Part shown: one piece after another, positions 1 to 12,138 of the stretch | How the letters are laid out: each line of letters starts with the position of its first letter | Numbering within the stretch: position 1 is the first letter of the stretch | NCBI RefSeq assembly: GCF_022965805.1 | Contig: NW_027330861.1 | Coordinates: 62,001-126,000, forward strand | Direction of reading: 5' to 3' | Length of the DNA: 64,000 nt | Source: Primulina eburnea | Taxonomy: Eukaryota; Streptophyta; Magnoliopsida; Lamiales; Gesneriaceae | Position numbers and translations under genes: made by a program | Notes under the pieces: generated by a model | What the model saw: the letters and a program-made list of their open reading frames with translations, nothing else | Databases searched by the model: none | What the model was told of the DNA's origin: nothing

Positions 1-949
1 CGTCAGAACTCAAGTCTGATAGTACCCAACCAATCACTTTAAACGCCTAGCAGCATCGCTTACGTGATTCCCTAGGTATCACATGATAGTGCCTGCAAGA
101 ACCATTCAATTATGGTTAGCGTACAGTACGGTCCCTTCAACTCATATATCCCGACCGATTCGACAACTATTGGTCTATCGAGAGTTGTCAATGAATCGAT
201 ACTATGTGTCATGTTGTGGTTGCATCGATGGTGTAATCTATGAAACCCCTTTCATAATTACCACCATACTCTGATCAGATATTTCAACCCACACATACAT
301 GAAAAACACATAGGATATCCATACCCGTAGGTAAGCGGTGAATCCCCGGCTACAATGCATCGACTCCTATATGTTTCGCCGTAACACCCAACCTTGCCAC
401 CTGATGACCCCATAAGAGTCGGTAAACAAGTCAAAGTGAAACGCTAGCATATAGAGTCTCAATGTTGTCCCGGGTCATAAGGACTAATGGTGTACAACCA
501 TAAACTAGGATTTTTTCCACTCGATAAGTGAGAACCACTTGGAAAATCCTTTATAGAGGGTTGTTCAGTGCACTCTACCAGGAGCACCTATCTGCATGCT
601 CGGACATCAAAATGTCCCCTACCAATGAAACATGGTACTCACATCGCAGATACTAGTCTCTAACTCGAGCGGCCTTTATCCTTCTTAGTGGCGGCTGAAT
701 CGACTAGGAACAGTTTAGAATATACAGTATTCCAAATATGAGTTTCATGATACTCATCATATGAGCATCTCATATTCTTTCTACTATTTGTATATTCAAG
801 GACTTTATCTATGCAACTAGCATGGGTATAAAGATAAAGATGCGCCAAATTAATAAATTGAAATATTATTAAAATAAAGATCGTTTATACAAAGAGTTTC
901 ATTGTGAACAGTCGGCCAACACTTGGCTCGACGTGCACCTACTCTAACA
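1..949 (-). repeat. 3' LTR of the Copia element, partial
   Basis: This stretch repeats 7776-8724 base for base except for about three substitutions. It ends with TAACA, which on the minus strand is the LTR start TGTTAGAG. The other end, about 1.1 kb more, lies left of the window. The short open frames within it recur identically in the other LTR and have no recognisable domain, so they are not treated as genes. Confidence 0.95.
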
Positions 950-960
950 ATCTCCCACTT
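950..960 (-). other. Polypurine tract of the Copia element
   Basis: On the minus strand this reads AAGTGGGAGAT, directly before the LTR start TGTTAG and three bases after the TAG stop of the RNase H frame (964-966). A purine run abutting the 3' LTR is the usual plus-strand priming site of Copia elements. Confidence 0.85.
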
Positions 961-963
961 GCA

Positions 964-1689
964 CTAGAGCCAACTACCTATATACTTTAGACCCATTGAT
1001 TCGCGATGCTTCTCGAACGATGGTCCTGGTAAAGGCTTAGTTAGTGGATCAGCAACATTATCTGCGGAGCCGACTTTGTCAATCACGACATCTCCTCTTT
1101 CCACGATCTCTCTGAGGATGTGGTACTTTCTCAATACGTGTTTGGACTTCTGATGAGACCTTGGCTCCTTCGCCTGAGCTATGGCTCCCGTGTTGTCACA
1201 CATCACCGGGATAGGAGCAACTCCATTAGGAATGATGCCCAACTCTTGGACGAAATTCCTAATCCAAACAGCCTCCTTTGCTGCAGCCGATGCAGCAATG
1301 TATTCTGCCTCAGTGGTGGAATCCGCAGTACTGTCTTGCTTGGAACTCTTCCAAGAGACAGCACCACCATTGAGCATGAATATGAATCCGGAGGTTGACT
1401 TCGAGTCATCAACATCGCTTTGGAAGCTAGAGTCGGTATAGCCTTCCAATTTTAGTTCTCCACCCCCATAGACCAAAAACAACTTATTGGTCCTTCTCAA
1501 ATACTTGAGGATGTCTTTCACAGCTTTCCAGTGTGGAAGACCAGGGTTGGATTGATATCTACTCACTACACTTAGTGCAAATGCCACGTCAGGACGTGTA
1601 GATATCATCCCATACATGATAATACCAATAGCCGAAGCATACGGAATTCGTGTCATCGCCGCTATCTCTGCATCAGTCTTGGGAGACAT
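964..1689 (-). pseudogene. Copia pol C-terminal segment: end of RT and RNase H (frameshifted from upstream pol)
   Basis: This is the last part of the Copia polyprotein. Numbering the open frame that starts at 1746, the RNase H acidic residues sit in YTDSSF (Asp 105), TEAEYIA (Glu 146) and VMCDNTGA (Asp 184). The frame closes with DPLTKPLP and a short tail before the TAG stop beside the polypurine tract. It is one base out of phase with the upstream pol frame. The switch is near 1690, where an extra base in the minus-strand TCCTATG context separates the two frames. The first roughly 19 residues of the open frame (1690-1746) are therefore shadow sequence. RNase H would degrade the RNA strand during reverse transcription, but in this copy it is disconnected from RT. 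Confidence 0.9.
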
Positions 1690-4286
1690 AGGACTTGGAT
1701 AGGGACACGCCATGACACATTGGTAGATGTCCTCTCTTGGACTCATCCATCGAGAACCGCTTCACGATGGTATCAATGTATGTGGACTGGGTGAGACCAA
1801 GCAATCTTCTTGATCTATCTCTATAGATCTGTATTCCCAATACAAAAGATGCTTCACCCAAGTCCTGCATTGAGAACTTACTTGCTAACCATATCTTTGT
1901 TGATTGCAACATTCCTACATCATTCCCAATGAGTAGAATGTCATCAACATAAAGAACAAGGAATGTCACAGCACTCCCACTGACCTTCTTATACACACAG
2001 GGTTCCTCAGGATTCTTAGTAAAACCAAACTCTTTGATTGTACTATCGAATCTGAGGTTCCAGCTCCTCGATGCCTGCTTAAGACCATAAATAGATCTTT
2101 GAAGTTTGCATACCATATGCTCACTTCCGATGGATGTAAACCCTTCAGGTTGAGACATGTAAATTTCTTCCTTAATATCCCCATTAAGGAAGGCTGTCTT
2201 CACATCCATCTGCCATATCTCATAGTCAAACCATGCAGCTATGGCTAGCAATATCCTAATGGACTTGAACATCGCAACTGGAGAAAAGGTTTCCTCATAG
2301 TCAACACCTTGTCTTTGAGTATACCCTTTTGCTACCAATCGCGCCTTGAAGGTCAATACCTTCCCATCCGCCCCAAGTTTCCTCTTGTAAATCCATTTAC
2401 ACCCTATGGGAACAGTTCCCTCAGGTGGATCCACAAGATTCCACACTTGGTTCGAATGCATGGAATTCATCTCAGATTCCATTGCTTCAAGCCACTTGGA
2501 TGAATCAGCATCCGATAACGCTTCCTTGAAGGTCCTTGGATCACATCCAAGATTAGGCTCATCATGGCCCTCTTCAAGAAGCAGACCATACCTCATAGGT
2601 GGTCTCGAGATCCTCTCGGATCTCCTAGGAGCTTGTATCTCCTCACTTAGCTCATTGGGTGTGGGTTCTACAACTGTGGGTGCCTCTCGAACCTCTTCGA
2701 GTTCTATCATCTCGCCTTTTCTATCTAATAGAAATTCCTTTTCCAAAAAGGTTGCGTTCCTAGAAACAAACACCTTTGTTTCTTGGGGATGATAGAAATA
2801 ATATCCAATGGAATTTCTTGGATATCCCACAAAGTAGCATAAAATGGATCGACTATCCAATTTATCTCCCACTGTCTGCTTCACATAAGCAGGACACCCC
2901 CATATTCTAAGATAAGAATACTTGGGAGGCTTACCCATCCATATCTCATATGGAGTCTTGTCAACTGCCTTTGTATGGACATTGTTCAACAACAGTGCCG
3001 CTGTTTCAAGCGCATATCCCCAAAAGGATGGCGGCAACTCCGTGAACCCCATCATAGACCGAACCATGTCCATCAAAGTCCGGTTACGACGCTCCGAAAC
3101 ACCATTCAACTGCGGTGTAGCGGGCGGAGTCCACTGCGAGAGAATCCCATTCTCTCTAAGATACTCTTGGAACTCGGCACTCAAGTACTCACCACCTCGA
3201 TCCGATCGAAGTGTCTTGATGCTTCGTCCCAATTGCTTCTCTACTTCACTTCTGAATTCTTTGAACCTTTCAAAGGCTTCAGACTTGTATTTCATCAAAT
3301 ACACATACCCATACCTCGAATGGTCATCGGTAAAGGTGATGAAGTAGGCATGTCCATGCTTAGTGGTGATGCTAAGCGGACCGCACACATCGGTATGGAT
3401 CAAATCCAATAACCCTTTGGCTCGCTCCGCATGGCCCTTAAAGGGAATTTTGGTCATCTTTCCTTTCAGACAGGATTCACAAGTCGTGAGAGCGTTAATA
3501 TCAGACATATCAAACATGCCAACTCCCACTAGCTTGTTCATCCTTCTTGAGGAAATATGACCTAATCGAGCATGCCATAATTGTGCCGAATTAAGAGTAT
3601 CTTGTTTGCGCTTATTTGTTGTTGTTATCGTTTGGACATTGTTAAGTGGAATATCTTTTAATTTTAAGGTGTAGAGATTGTTTTCAAGTTCACCCGTACC
3701 AACTAAACATTCATTCTTGTAAATATTGCAAACACCTTTGCTAAATAAACAAGAAAATCCATCAATATCAAGCATAGAAATGGAAATAATGTTTTTAACC
3801 AAGTCTGGTACATACAAAACATCTCTCAAAACAAGCTTAAAATCATTGTTCAATATTAAATAAACATCTCCTACGGCTTTGGCAGCAACCCTTGCTCCAT
3901 TGCCCATTCTCAGGAAGGTCTCACCCTCTCGGAGCCTCCTACTTCTTCCCATCACCTGCAAATCATTACAGAGATGTGAGCCACAGCCGGTATCTAATAC
4001 CCAAGAAGTAGAATTAATCGAGATATTTACTTCAATATAGAACATACCCTTGCCAGAACCCTTCTGCGCAAGATATTCCCTGCAGTTACGCCTCCAATGT
4101 CCAGGCTTCTTGCAGTGGTGACAGATGTCAACAGTCTTCTCAGCCTTGGCTGGCGCGGCTGCCACTACGGGACTCGGAGTCTGCCTCTTCAAGGGCTCGC
4201 TCTTCTTGGGGCGCTGGAAAGAACGCTTCTTTCCCTTCCCATGTGGACCGGTCTTCGTGCCAGATGAAGAGCCCACATAAAGAACC
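1690..4286 (-). pseudogene. Copia pol: zinc knuckle, protease, integrase, reverse transcriptase (frameshifted at both ends)
   Basis: This is the central part of the polyprotein. In the open frame numbered from 4315, a CCHC zinc knuckle (CHHCKKPGHWRRNC) lies at 65-78 and an aspartic protease site LDTGCGSH near 107-114. An HHCC zinc region follows (His 248, His 253, Cys 279, Cys 282). The integrase core has Asp 309 (HTDVCGP), Asp 372 (LRSDRGGEY) and Glu 408 (NGVSERRN), with 35 residues between the last two, the usual D-35-E spacing. Reverse transcriptase has MDVKTAFLNG near 703-712 and the YVDD active site at 789-792. All catalytic residues are present. The frame opens from a TTG, not an ATG, because it is really a continuation of gag across a one-base shift near 4285-4286. 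It leaves frame again near 1690. Confidence 0.92.
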
Positions 4287-4898
4287 TGACTTCTCCTTCT
4301 TGATGGTGGACTCAAAGGTCACAAGCATGTTCACCAACTCTTCAAGGCTGGGCTTGAGCTTGTTCATATTGAAGTTCACGACAAAAGGATCGAAAGAGCT
4401 AGGCAGTGACAACAGTAGCACATCCGTGGTCAACTCTGATGGCAAGATCAAATCCATGCCCACGAGCTTGTCCACGAGCCCAATCAACTTTAGGCCATGC
4501 TCATGGACCGAAGTCCCATCTCGCATGCGTAAAGTGATGAGCTCCTTTACTGTTGCATGCCTCAAAGGCCGAGTCTGCTCTCCGAAGAGCTCCTTGAGGT
4601 GCATATGAATGTCAGCAGCATTCTTTGCATCCTCGAATCGCCTTTGCAGCTCATCGTTCATCGAAGCCTGCATGTAACACTTTGCCTTCAAGTCATGGTC
4701 GCACCAATCCTTGTAGGTCTGCAGTTCCTCGGGACTGCAGTTAGTCGGAGCCTCATCAGGGGGCGACTCAGTCAGTGTGTATGCGATTCTCTCCGAGTTT
4801 AGGACGATCTTTAAATTTCTTAGCCAAGTGATATAGTTTGGTCCGGTTAGAACGTGTTTTTCGAGAATAACGGAAAACGGGTTGCGAATTGATGACAT
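4287..4898 (-). pseudogene. Copia gag, N-terminal part
   Basis: This encodes the N-terminal capsid-like part of Gag, about 204 residues, which would assemble the cytoplasmic particle. I chose the ATG at 4898 (ATGTCATCAATTCGC on the minus strand) because the longer open frame starting at 4904 begins with GTG. The segment has LTGPNYITWLRNLK near the N-terminus, a WCDHDLKAKCYMQ stretch and LPSSFDPFVVNFNM later, typical of plant Copia gag. After the stretch TIKKEKS the frame is lost at a CC pair on the plus strand (4285-4286). The correct continuation (VLYVGSSSG, then the zinc knuckle) lies in the next frame. Because the break is inside gag, before the zinc knuckle, programmed gag/pol frameshifting is unlikely. 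The last 50 residues or so of the open frame down to 4140 are out of frame. Confidence 0.88.
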
Positions 4899-6639
4899 TG
4901 TCACAGATTTGTACTGAAAAGTAAAACAGATAAATGTTAATGACTATTTTAAAATATTTAATAAGATATAAAGTTTGGACTTTTACTTTATAAATTATCG
5001 CTCCCACTGTTTTGACATTTTCACTACCCTCTAGTGAAAACGGGAAACACTTTCCTCAGTAGGTACGTAAGGTCCAATTAGCGAATTGTGATCCCGAATA
5101 ATATCGGCCATCAAAACTCCTAAAAGGTAGTTTCCAATTGCATCGCCATGCAACCCTCTACGTATACTTTTGTCTCACGTTTGATTAGGACCCAATAATA
5201 TGACGTCGTTCATCTTTACGTGTCAAGCCTAACCCATCGATATTGAACCTTAATGGACGGTCGCCATGAGTTCCCTCAATAATATGAGCCGAAATCATGA
5301 GAGTTCCACGTAGTTCACATCACCATGTCAATGGATGTCACAGCTTTCCGGCACCCAGGCCCCCTCAATAATATGAGCCGAGCCCCGAGTACTGGTAGCG
5401 TTCATCATGCATCCATTGTCGATGGAAGACAAGGAAATTATAAACAAATTTATAATTCTCCTTTTCGGACTTGATATTAATTTTGAATCTTATTCAAAAT
5501 GAGGGTTTTTTAATTTTGAAAGGTCTCATCATTAATTTTATTTTAAAAGCTCGCCATGTTTGATCGTATGTTTGCCGGATTCATGCAACTTTGTTATTAT
5601 AATAATAATAACGCACATACTCATTATTTATAACATATCATGCATATATTATAAATAGAAAACAGTACAAGGATGATCAATTGCCCCAAAACTAATGGCC
5701 CGTGTGAGCCAAACACGGGCCTAGGTCCAATCCTAGGGTAAATGCAGGGATGCAATGCAACTAAATTATTACATTAGCATCCAATATTACATGTCTTCGA
5801 TCTTCATAATCACCAAGGCCACCATCTTCCAATCTTGATCTTCCACTATTCTAATATTTACATTTAAATATCCATGGCACATAGGGATACATCTCATGGG
5901 GGTGGGAACGGGCCATAAACCAAGCCCACTTTATAAATTGATAATTATTACAATCATACAACACAAATATCCTAGCATACACCTAGCAAATTGGGCTTGG
6001 GCTTTTGATCATCCTTCATGCATAATATCACATATCATACACCATCAATTAATTATCACTATAATTAATTGATCCAATATTATATATCTTGATCCAATCA
6101 CTAACCGCCACAATTATAAATTAAATTAACAAATTATACAAACACCTTTGTCTACTTTCAAATTAATTTATTTATAATCGAATTTCTTGTAAATCACAAT
6201 TTACTATAAATAATTAAAGTCCAACTTCAATTATTTATTTTATGAGAAAATATGTGCAACAATTGTAAATTTAAACTTAAGGGCCCAAAACTCATTTTTC
6301 ACAAAAATACTTAGGCCCATTTAAATTTCACAAAATATGTTGACCATCTAATGGCCCAACTTCTCAAGGCCCATGACACTAAGATTGTCCAAAACACTTT
6401 TGGAAACCCTAGCCGTCATCGCCGTCGCCGGAGCTCCGTCGCCGGATTCCGGCAACAAAAAAATTTTTTTTTTTCTTTAAAAACTGCACATTTCGAAGGC
6501 AGCCCCTAAAATTTTATTTTTTTTTTTTTTGTTTTGTAAACTTTCGGTCCTTGTATTTTATGCACAAAAATTTCTCAAGCGGTTAGAAATCGATCTCAAC
6601 ATAATATTATGCAAATATTACACAAAAACCGTAACCAAA
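4899..6639 (-). other. Untranslated leader of the Copia element
   Basis: About 1.74 kb separates the primer-binding site from the gag start. I see no coding domain. It contains two exact copies of a 20-base motif beginning CCCTCAATAATATGAG (5273-5292 and 5362-5381, 89 bases apart). A GC-rich CCGTCGCCGGAG-type stretch lies at about 6413-6455, next to two A/T homopolymer tracts at about 6460-6532. The rest is AT-rich. Confidence 0.75.
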
Positions 6640-6651
6640 GATCGGATACCA
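6640..6651 (-). other. Primer-binding site of the Copia element
   Basis: The minus strand reads TGGTATCCGATC, starting two bases inside the 5' LTR end. It matches the common plant site TGGTATCAGAGC (complement of initiator tRNA-Met) at 10 of 12 positions. The two mismatches may reduce priming or reflect the lineage's own sequence. Confidence 0.8.
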
Positions 6652-7184
6652 CTTGAAAGCGGACCGGTTACGGTGGCCGGAAGTGCAACGGAAGTCAAAA
6701 ATATTTAAATTTCATCAAGAATTTTCGGCCACCATAGAATTTTGTGTAATATTTACAAAAACTAAAAAGATGCATAGGATGTTTTAGAATTTTTACCTAT
6801 CAACTTCAAGAAGTTGATGATGGCTCCAACTTAGTTGCAAGCAACTAAGCTCTTCTTGGCAAGATAAGTCTACAAGCTTCCTTCCTCCAAAAATCAAGCC
6901 CACCACTAGCAAGGTAAATCCCCTCAAAAGTTGCACTAGAAAAACTTGAGGATTTATCAAAGAGAAGGGTTTATTCTCTCACAAAATGAAGAACAAAGAA
7001 CTGAAAAAACTGAGAGAAAACACTTCAAGATTTCGGCCAAGTGAGTGAGTGATGGAGTGTGGGAGACTAGCCTAGGTTGTTGTGTAAAGTTGTCTCTCAA
7101 AAGTTGCATGCTTTTGGAATTTTTTAATAAAAGTAATCCACAACCTCTTCACCTCCCAAGCATGCAAACCCTAGCATGTCTCAC

Positions 7185-7198
7185 ATATATAATATGGT
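7185..7198 (-). promoter_or_regulatory. Possible TATA box of the Copia 5' LTR
   Basis: On the minus strand this reads CCATATTATATATG and is followed by a less AT-rich stretch leading to the LTR end about 530 bases on. The position would suit a U3/R promoter. AT-rich runs are common in this LTR, so the call rests on position and motif only. Confidence 0.3.
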
Positions 7199-7336
7199 TT
7201 TTTAACACATTAAAAAACATAGACTAAATTTTAATTATCTCAAACATTTTGAGATTAACTAAATATTACTTGATTTACTCAAGTCCCACTAGTTAAATAA
7301 TTATTTAAATTGAGCTCTACAAGACTCAATATTATT

Positions 7337-7423
7337 AATTAATTCAACACTTGAATTAATTTTAATTATTTAGGACTCTACTAGTTCCACTAGTGTTTAA
7401 TTAATTCAACACTTGAATTAATT
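7337..7423. repeat. Two copies of a perfect AT-rich inverted repeat in the Copia LTR
   Basis: AATTAATTCAA, a CAC loop and TTGAATTAATT occur at 7337-7361 and again at 7399-7423, 62 bases apart. Each can form an 11-bp stem with a 3-base loop. The equivalent part of the other LTR is outside the window. Confidence 0.85.
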
Positions 7424-8724
7424 TAATTTAGTCCACAATAATGTTTATGAAAATGACAATTTCAACTACATTATTTACTTGGCCAAATTTTAATCTTAGG
7501 AACACTTCCATAAATTAAAATTTATATTTCTCTCTTAGAAGTCATACTTCTAATTTTTCTTTACGCTTATAAACACATTTATAAGCCGTTCAACACATTG
7601 AACTATTTTACTTCTCTTCGGGATTTACTAAAGCAAGTACTTGTGTGGCCCTCAATGGTTCATTGATACAACTAGCCGTGGGTTCACATCTCAATGTGAT
7701 TCGGACTAAACATGTCCTTATTCGAGCATACCCCAATTGCTCCATTCTTACTTATCAACTCCTTGATAGTAAGAACGTCAGAACTCAAGTCTGATAGTAC
7801 CCAACCAATCACGTTAAACGCCTAGCAGCATCGCTTACGTGATTCCCTAGGTATCACATGATAGTGCCTGCAAGAACCATTCAATTATGGTTAGCGTACA
7901 GTACGGTCCCTTCAACTCATATATCCCGACCGATTCGACAACTATTGGTCTATCGAGAGTTGTCAATGAATCGATACTATGTGTCATGTTGTGGTTGCAT
8001 CGATGGTGTAATCTATGAAACCCCTTTCATAATTACCACCATACTCTGATCAGAGATTTCAACCCACACATACATGAAAAACACATAGGATATCCATACC
8101 CGTAGGTAAGCGGTGAATCCCCGGCTACAATGCATCGACTCCTATATGTTTCGCCGTAACACCCAACCTTGCCACCTGATGACCCCATAAGAGTCGGTAA
8201 ACAAGTCAAAGTGAAACGCTAGCATATAGAGTCTCAATGTTGTCCCGGGTCATAAGGACTAATGGTTTACAACCATAAACTAGGATTTTTTCCACTCGAT
8301 AAGTGAGAACCACTTGGAAAATCCTTTATAGAGGGTTGTTCAGTGCACTCTACCAGGAGCACCTATCTGCATGCTCGGACATCAAAATGTCCCCTACCAA
8401 TGAAACATGGTACTCACATCGCAGATACTAGTCTCTAACTCGAGCGGCCTTTATCCTTCTTAGTGGCGGCTGAATCGACTAGGAACAGTTTAGAATATAC
8501 AGTATTCCAAATATGAGTTTCATGATACTCATCATATGAGCATCTCATATTCTTTCTACTATTTGTATATTCAAGGACTTTATCTATGCAACTAGCATGG
8601 GTATAAAGATAAAGATGCGCCAAATTAATAAATTGAAATATTATTAAAATAAAGATCGTTTATACAAAGAGTTTCATTGTGAACAGTCGGCCAACACTTG
8701 GCTCGACGTGCACCTACTCTAACA

Positions 8725-8729
8725 CAAAA
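8725..8729. other. Target-site duplication, right copy, of the Copia element
   Basis: CAAAA follows the LTR end. Intact satellite monomers read GCACGCAAAATTG here (for example around 12139), so the element sits exactly between GCACG and CAAAA of a monomer. The left copy is outside the window. Confidence 0.7.
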
Positions 8730-11700
8730 TTGTTCTCAAAGTTCTATTTACAACTTCAGTTTGTCCATCCGTTTGAGGATGACAAGTAGTAGATTACAAC
8801 AATATTGAGCAAAGTTTAGCCCATAAAGTAATCCATAAATAGAATCCCTCCCCTTCTTAGTCCTAGGCAACCCCAAAATAAAGTCCATAGAAATGTCAAT
8901 CCCAGTTCTTTTTAAGAATAGCACGCAAAAGTGTTCCCAAAGTTCTATTGACAACTTCAGTTTGTCCATCCGTTTGAGGATGACAAGTAGTAGATTACAA
9001 CAATATGGAGCAAAGTTTAGCCCATAAAGTAATCCAAAAGTAAAATCCCTCCCCTTCTTAGTCCTAGGCAACCCCAAAATAAAGTCCATAGAAATGTCCG
9101 TCCAAGTTCTTTTTAAGAATAGCACGCAAAAGTGTTCCCAAAGTTCTATTGACAACTTCAGTTTGTCCATCCGTTTGAGAATGACAAGTAGTAGATTACA
9201 ACAATATGGAGTAAAGTTTAGCCTATAAAGTAATCCAAAAAAAAAATCCCTCCCCTTCTTAGTCCTAGGCAACCCCAAAATAAAGTCCATAGAAATGTCA
9301 GTCCAGGTTCTTTTTAAGAATAGCACGCAAAAGTGTTCTCAAAGTTCTATTTACAACTTCAGTTTGTCCATCCGTTTGAGGATGACAAGTAGTAGATTAC
9401 AACAATATTGAGCAAAGTTTAGCCCATAAAGTAATCCAAAAATAGAATCCCTCCCCTTCTTAGTCCTAGGCAACCCCAAAATAAAGTCCATAGAAATGTC
9501 AATCCAAGTTCTTTTTAAGAATAGCACGCAAAAGTGTTCGCAAAGTTCTATTGACAACTTCAGTTTGTCCATCTGTTTGAGGATGACAAGTAGTAGATTA
9601 CAACAATATGGAGCAAAGTTTAGCCCGTAAAGTAATCAAAAAATAAAATCCCTCACCTTCTTAATCCTAGGCAACCCTAAAATAAAGTCCATAGAAATGT
9701 CAGTCCAAGTTCTTTTTAAGAATAGCACGCAAAAGTGTTCTCAAAGTTCTATTGACAACTTCAGTTTGTCCATCCGTTTGAGGATGACAAGTAGTAGATT
9801 ACAACAATATTGAGCAAAGTTTAGCCCATAAAGTATTCCAAAAATAGAATCCCTCCCCTTCTTAGTCCTAGGCAACCCCAAAATAAAGTGCATAGAAATG
9901 TCAATCCAAGTTCTTTTTAAGAATAGCACGCAAAAGTGTTCCCAAAGTTTTATTTACAACTTCGGTTTGTCCATCCGTTTGAGGATGACAAGTAGTAGAT
10001 TACAACAATATTGAGCAAAGTTTAGCCCATAAAGTAATCCAAAAATAGAATCCCTCCCCTTCTTAGTTCTAGGCAACCCCAAAATAAAGTGCATAGAAAT
10101 GTCAATCCAAATTCTTTTTAAGAATAGCACGCAAAAGTGTTCCCAAAGTTCTATTGACAACTTCAGTTTGTCCATCCGTTTGAGGATGAAAAGTAGTAGT
10201 TTACAACAATATGGAGCAAAGTTTAGCCCGTAAAGTAATCCAAAAATAAAATCCCTCCTCTTCTTAGTCCTAGGCAACCCCAAAATAAAGTCCATAGAAA
10301 TGTCAGTCCAAGTTCTTTTTAAGAATAGCACGCAAAAGTGTTCTCAAAGTCCTATTTACAACTTCAGTTTGTCCATCCGTTTGAGGATGACAAGTAGTAG
10401 ATTACAACAATATGGAGCAAAGTTTAGCCCATAAAGTAATCCATAAATAGAATCCCTCCCCTTCTTAGTCCTAGGCAACCCCAAAATAAAGTCCATAGAA
10501 ATGTCAATCCAAATTCTTTTAAGAATAGCACGCAAAAGTGTTCCCAAAGTTCTATTTACAGCTTCAGTTTGTCCATCCGTTTTGAGGATGACAAGTAGTA
10601 GATTACAACTTTATTGTGCAAAGTTTAGCCCATAAAGTAATCCATAAATAGAATCCCTCCCCTTCTTAGTCCTAGGAAACCCCAAAATAAAGTGCATAGA
10701 AATGTCAGCCCAAGTTCTTTTAAGAATAGCACGCAAAAGTGTTCTCAAAGTTCTATTTACAACTTCAGTTTGTCCATCCGTTTTAGGATGACAAGTAGTA
10801 GATTACAACAATATGGAGCAAAGTTTAGCCCATAAAGTAATCCTAAAATAAAATCCCTCCCCTTCTTAGTCCTAGGCAACCCCAAAATAAAGTCCATAGA
10901 AATGTCAGTCCAAGTTCTTTTTAAGAATAGCACGCAAAAGTGTTCTCAAAGTTCTATTTACAACTTCAGTTTGTTCATCCGTTTGAGGATGACAAGTAGT
11001 AGATTACAACAATATGGAGCAAAGTTTAGCCCATAAAGTAATCCATAAATAGAATCCCTCCCCTTCTTAGTCCTAGGCAACCCCAAAATAAAGTCCATAG
11101 AAATGTCAATCCAAATTCTTTTAAGAATAGCACGCAAAAGTGTTCCCAAAGTTCTATTTACAACTTCAGTTTGTCCATCCGTTTGAGGATGACAAGTAGT
11201 AGTTTACAACAATATGGAGCAAAGTTTAGCCCGTAAAGTAATCCAAAAATAAAATCCCTCCTCTTCTTAGTCCTAGGCAACCCCAAAATAAAGTCCATAG
11301 AAATGTCAGTCCAAGTTCTTTTAAGAATAGCACGCAAAAGTGTTCTCAAAGTTCTATTTACAACTTCAGTTTGTCCATCCGTTTGAGGATGACAAGTAGT
11401 AGATTACAACAATATGGAGCAAAGTTTAGCCCATAAAGTAATCCTAAAATAAAGTCACTCCCCTTCTTAGTCCTAGGCAACCCCAAAATAAAGTCCATAG
11501 AAATGTCAGTGCAAGTTCTTTTTAACAGTAGCACGCAAAACTGTTCTCAAAGTTCTATTTACAACTTCAGTTTGTCCATCCGTTTGAGGATGACAAGTAG
11601 TAGATTACAACAATATTGAGCAAAGTTTAGCCTATAAAGTAATCCAAAAATAAAATCCCTCCCCTTCTTAGTCCAAGGCAACCCCAAGATAAAGTCCATA

Positions 11701-12138
11701 GAAATGTCAGTCCAAGTTATTTTTAAGAATAGCACGCAAAAGTGTTCCCAAAGTTCTATTGACAACTTCAGTTTGTCCAGCCGTTTGAGGATGACAAGTA
11801 GAAGATTACAACAATATGGAGTAAAGTTTAGCCCATAAAGTAATCCAAAAATAAAATCCCTCCCCTTCTTAGTCCTAGGCAACCCCAAAATAAAGTCCAT
11901 AGAAATGTCAGTCCAAGTTCTTTTTAAGAATAGCACGCAAAAGTGTTCTCAAAGTTCTATTTACAACTTCAGTTTGTCCATCCGTTTGAGGATGACAAGT
12001 AGTAGATTACAACAATATTGAGCAAAGTTTAGCCCATAAAGTAATCCTAAAATAAAATCCCTCCCCTTCTTAGTCCTAGGCAACCCCAAAATAAAGTCCA
12101 TAGAAATGTCAGTCCAAGTTCTTTTTAACAGTAGCACG

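Larger units (their letters stand above)
1..8724 (-). mobile_element. Ty1/Copia LTR retrotransposon, left end outside window
   Basis: Read on the minus strand the order is 5' LTR (8724 to 6654), primer-binding site, long leader, gag, protease, integrase, reverse transcriptase, RNase H, polypurine tract and 3' LTR (949 to before base 1). Integrase before reverse transcriptase is the Ty1/Copia order. The two LTR copies align without gaps over the 949 bases shared in the window, with about three differences by eye (near positions 39, 270 and 492), so the insertion is young. The element interrupts a satellite monomer at its right end, and bases 8725-8729 (CAAAA) are the expected 5-bp target duplication. 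Its partner lies outside the window. Two single-base frameshifts break the polyprotein, so this copy is probably not autonomous. I cannot assign the Copia lineage securely. Confidence 0.95.
6654..8724 (-). repeat. 5' LTR of the Copia element, complete (2071 bp)
   Basis: On the minus strand it starts TGTTAGAG at 8724 and ends CTTTCA at 6654, giving TG...CA termini, with the primer-binding site two bases further on. Its distal 949 bases match 1-949. About 2.07 kb is long for a Copia LTR. The proximal part holds a TATA-like stretch and two copies of a perfect AT-rich hairpin, listed separately. Confidence 0.93.

Noticed and set aside
83..274. 63-codon frame (also at 7858-8049) as a small gene
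   Set aside because: It lies inside both copies of the Copia LTR on the strand opposite to the element, and has no recognisable domain.
2406..2792. Plus-strand frames over the Copia pol region (for example 2406-2792 and 2922-3412)
   Set aside because: They are shadows of the minus-strand pol frame, which carries clear catalytic motifs.
4140..4315. Overlap of the gag and pol frames as programmed frameshifting
   Set aside because: The switch occurs before the zinc knuckle, inside gag, and not at a gag/pol boundary. A one-base change in a CC pair explains it better.
8748..9326. 192-codon open frame and over a hundred similar frames in the array as genes
   Set aside because: They are the repeat monomer translated again and again, begin with GTG or TTG, end wherever a 200-bp monomer shifts the frame, and contain only one integrase piece in frame.
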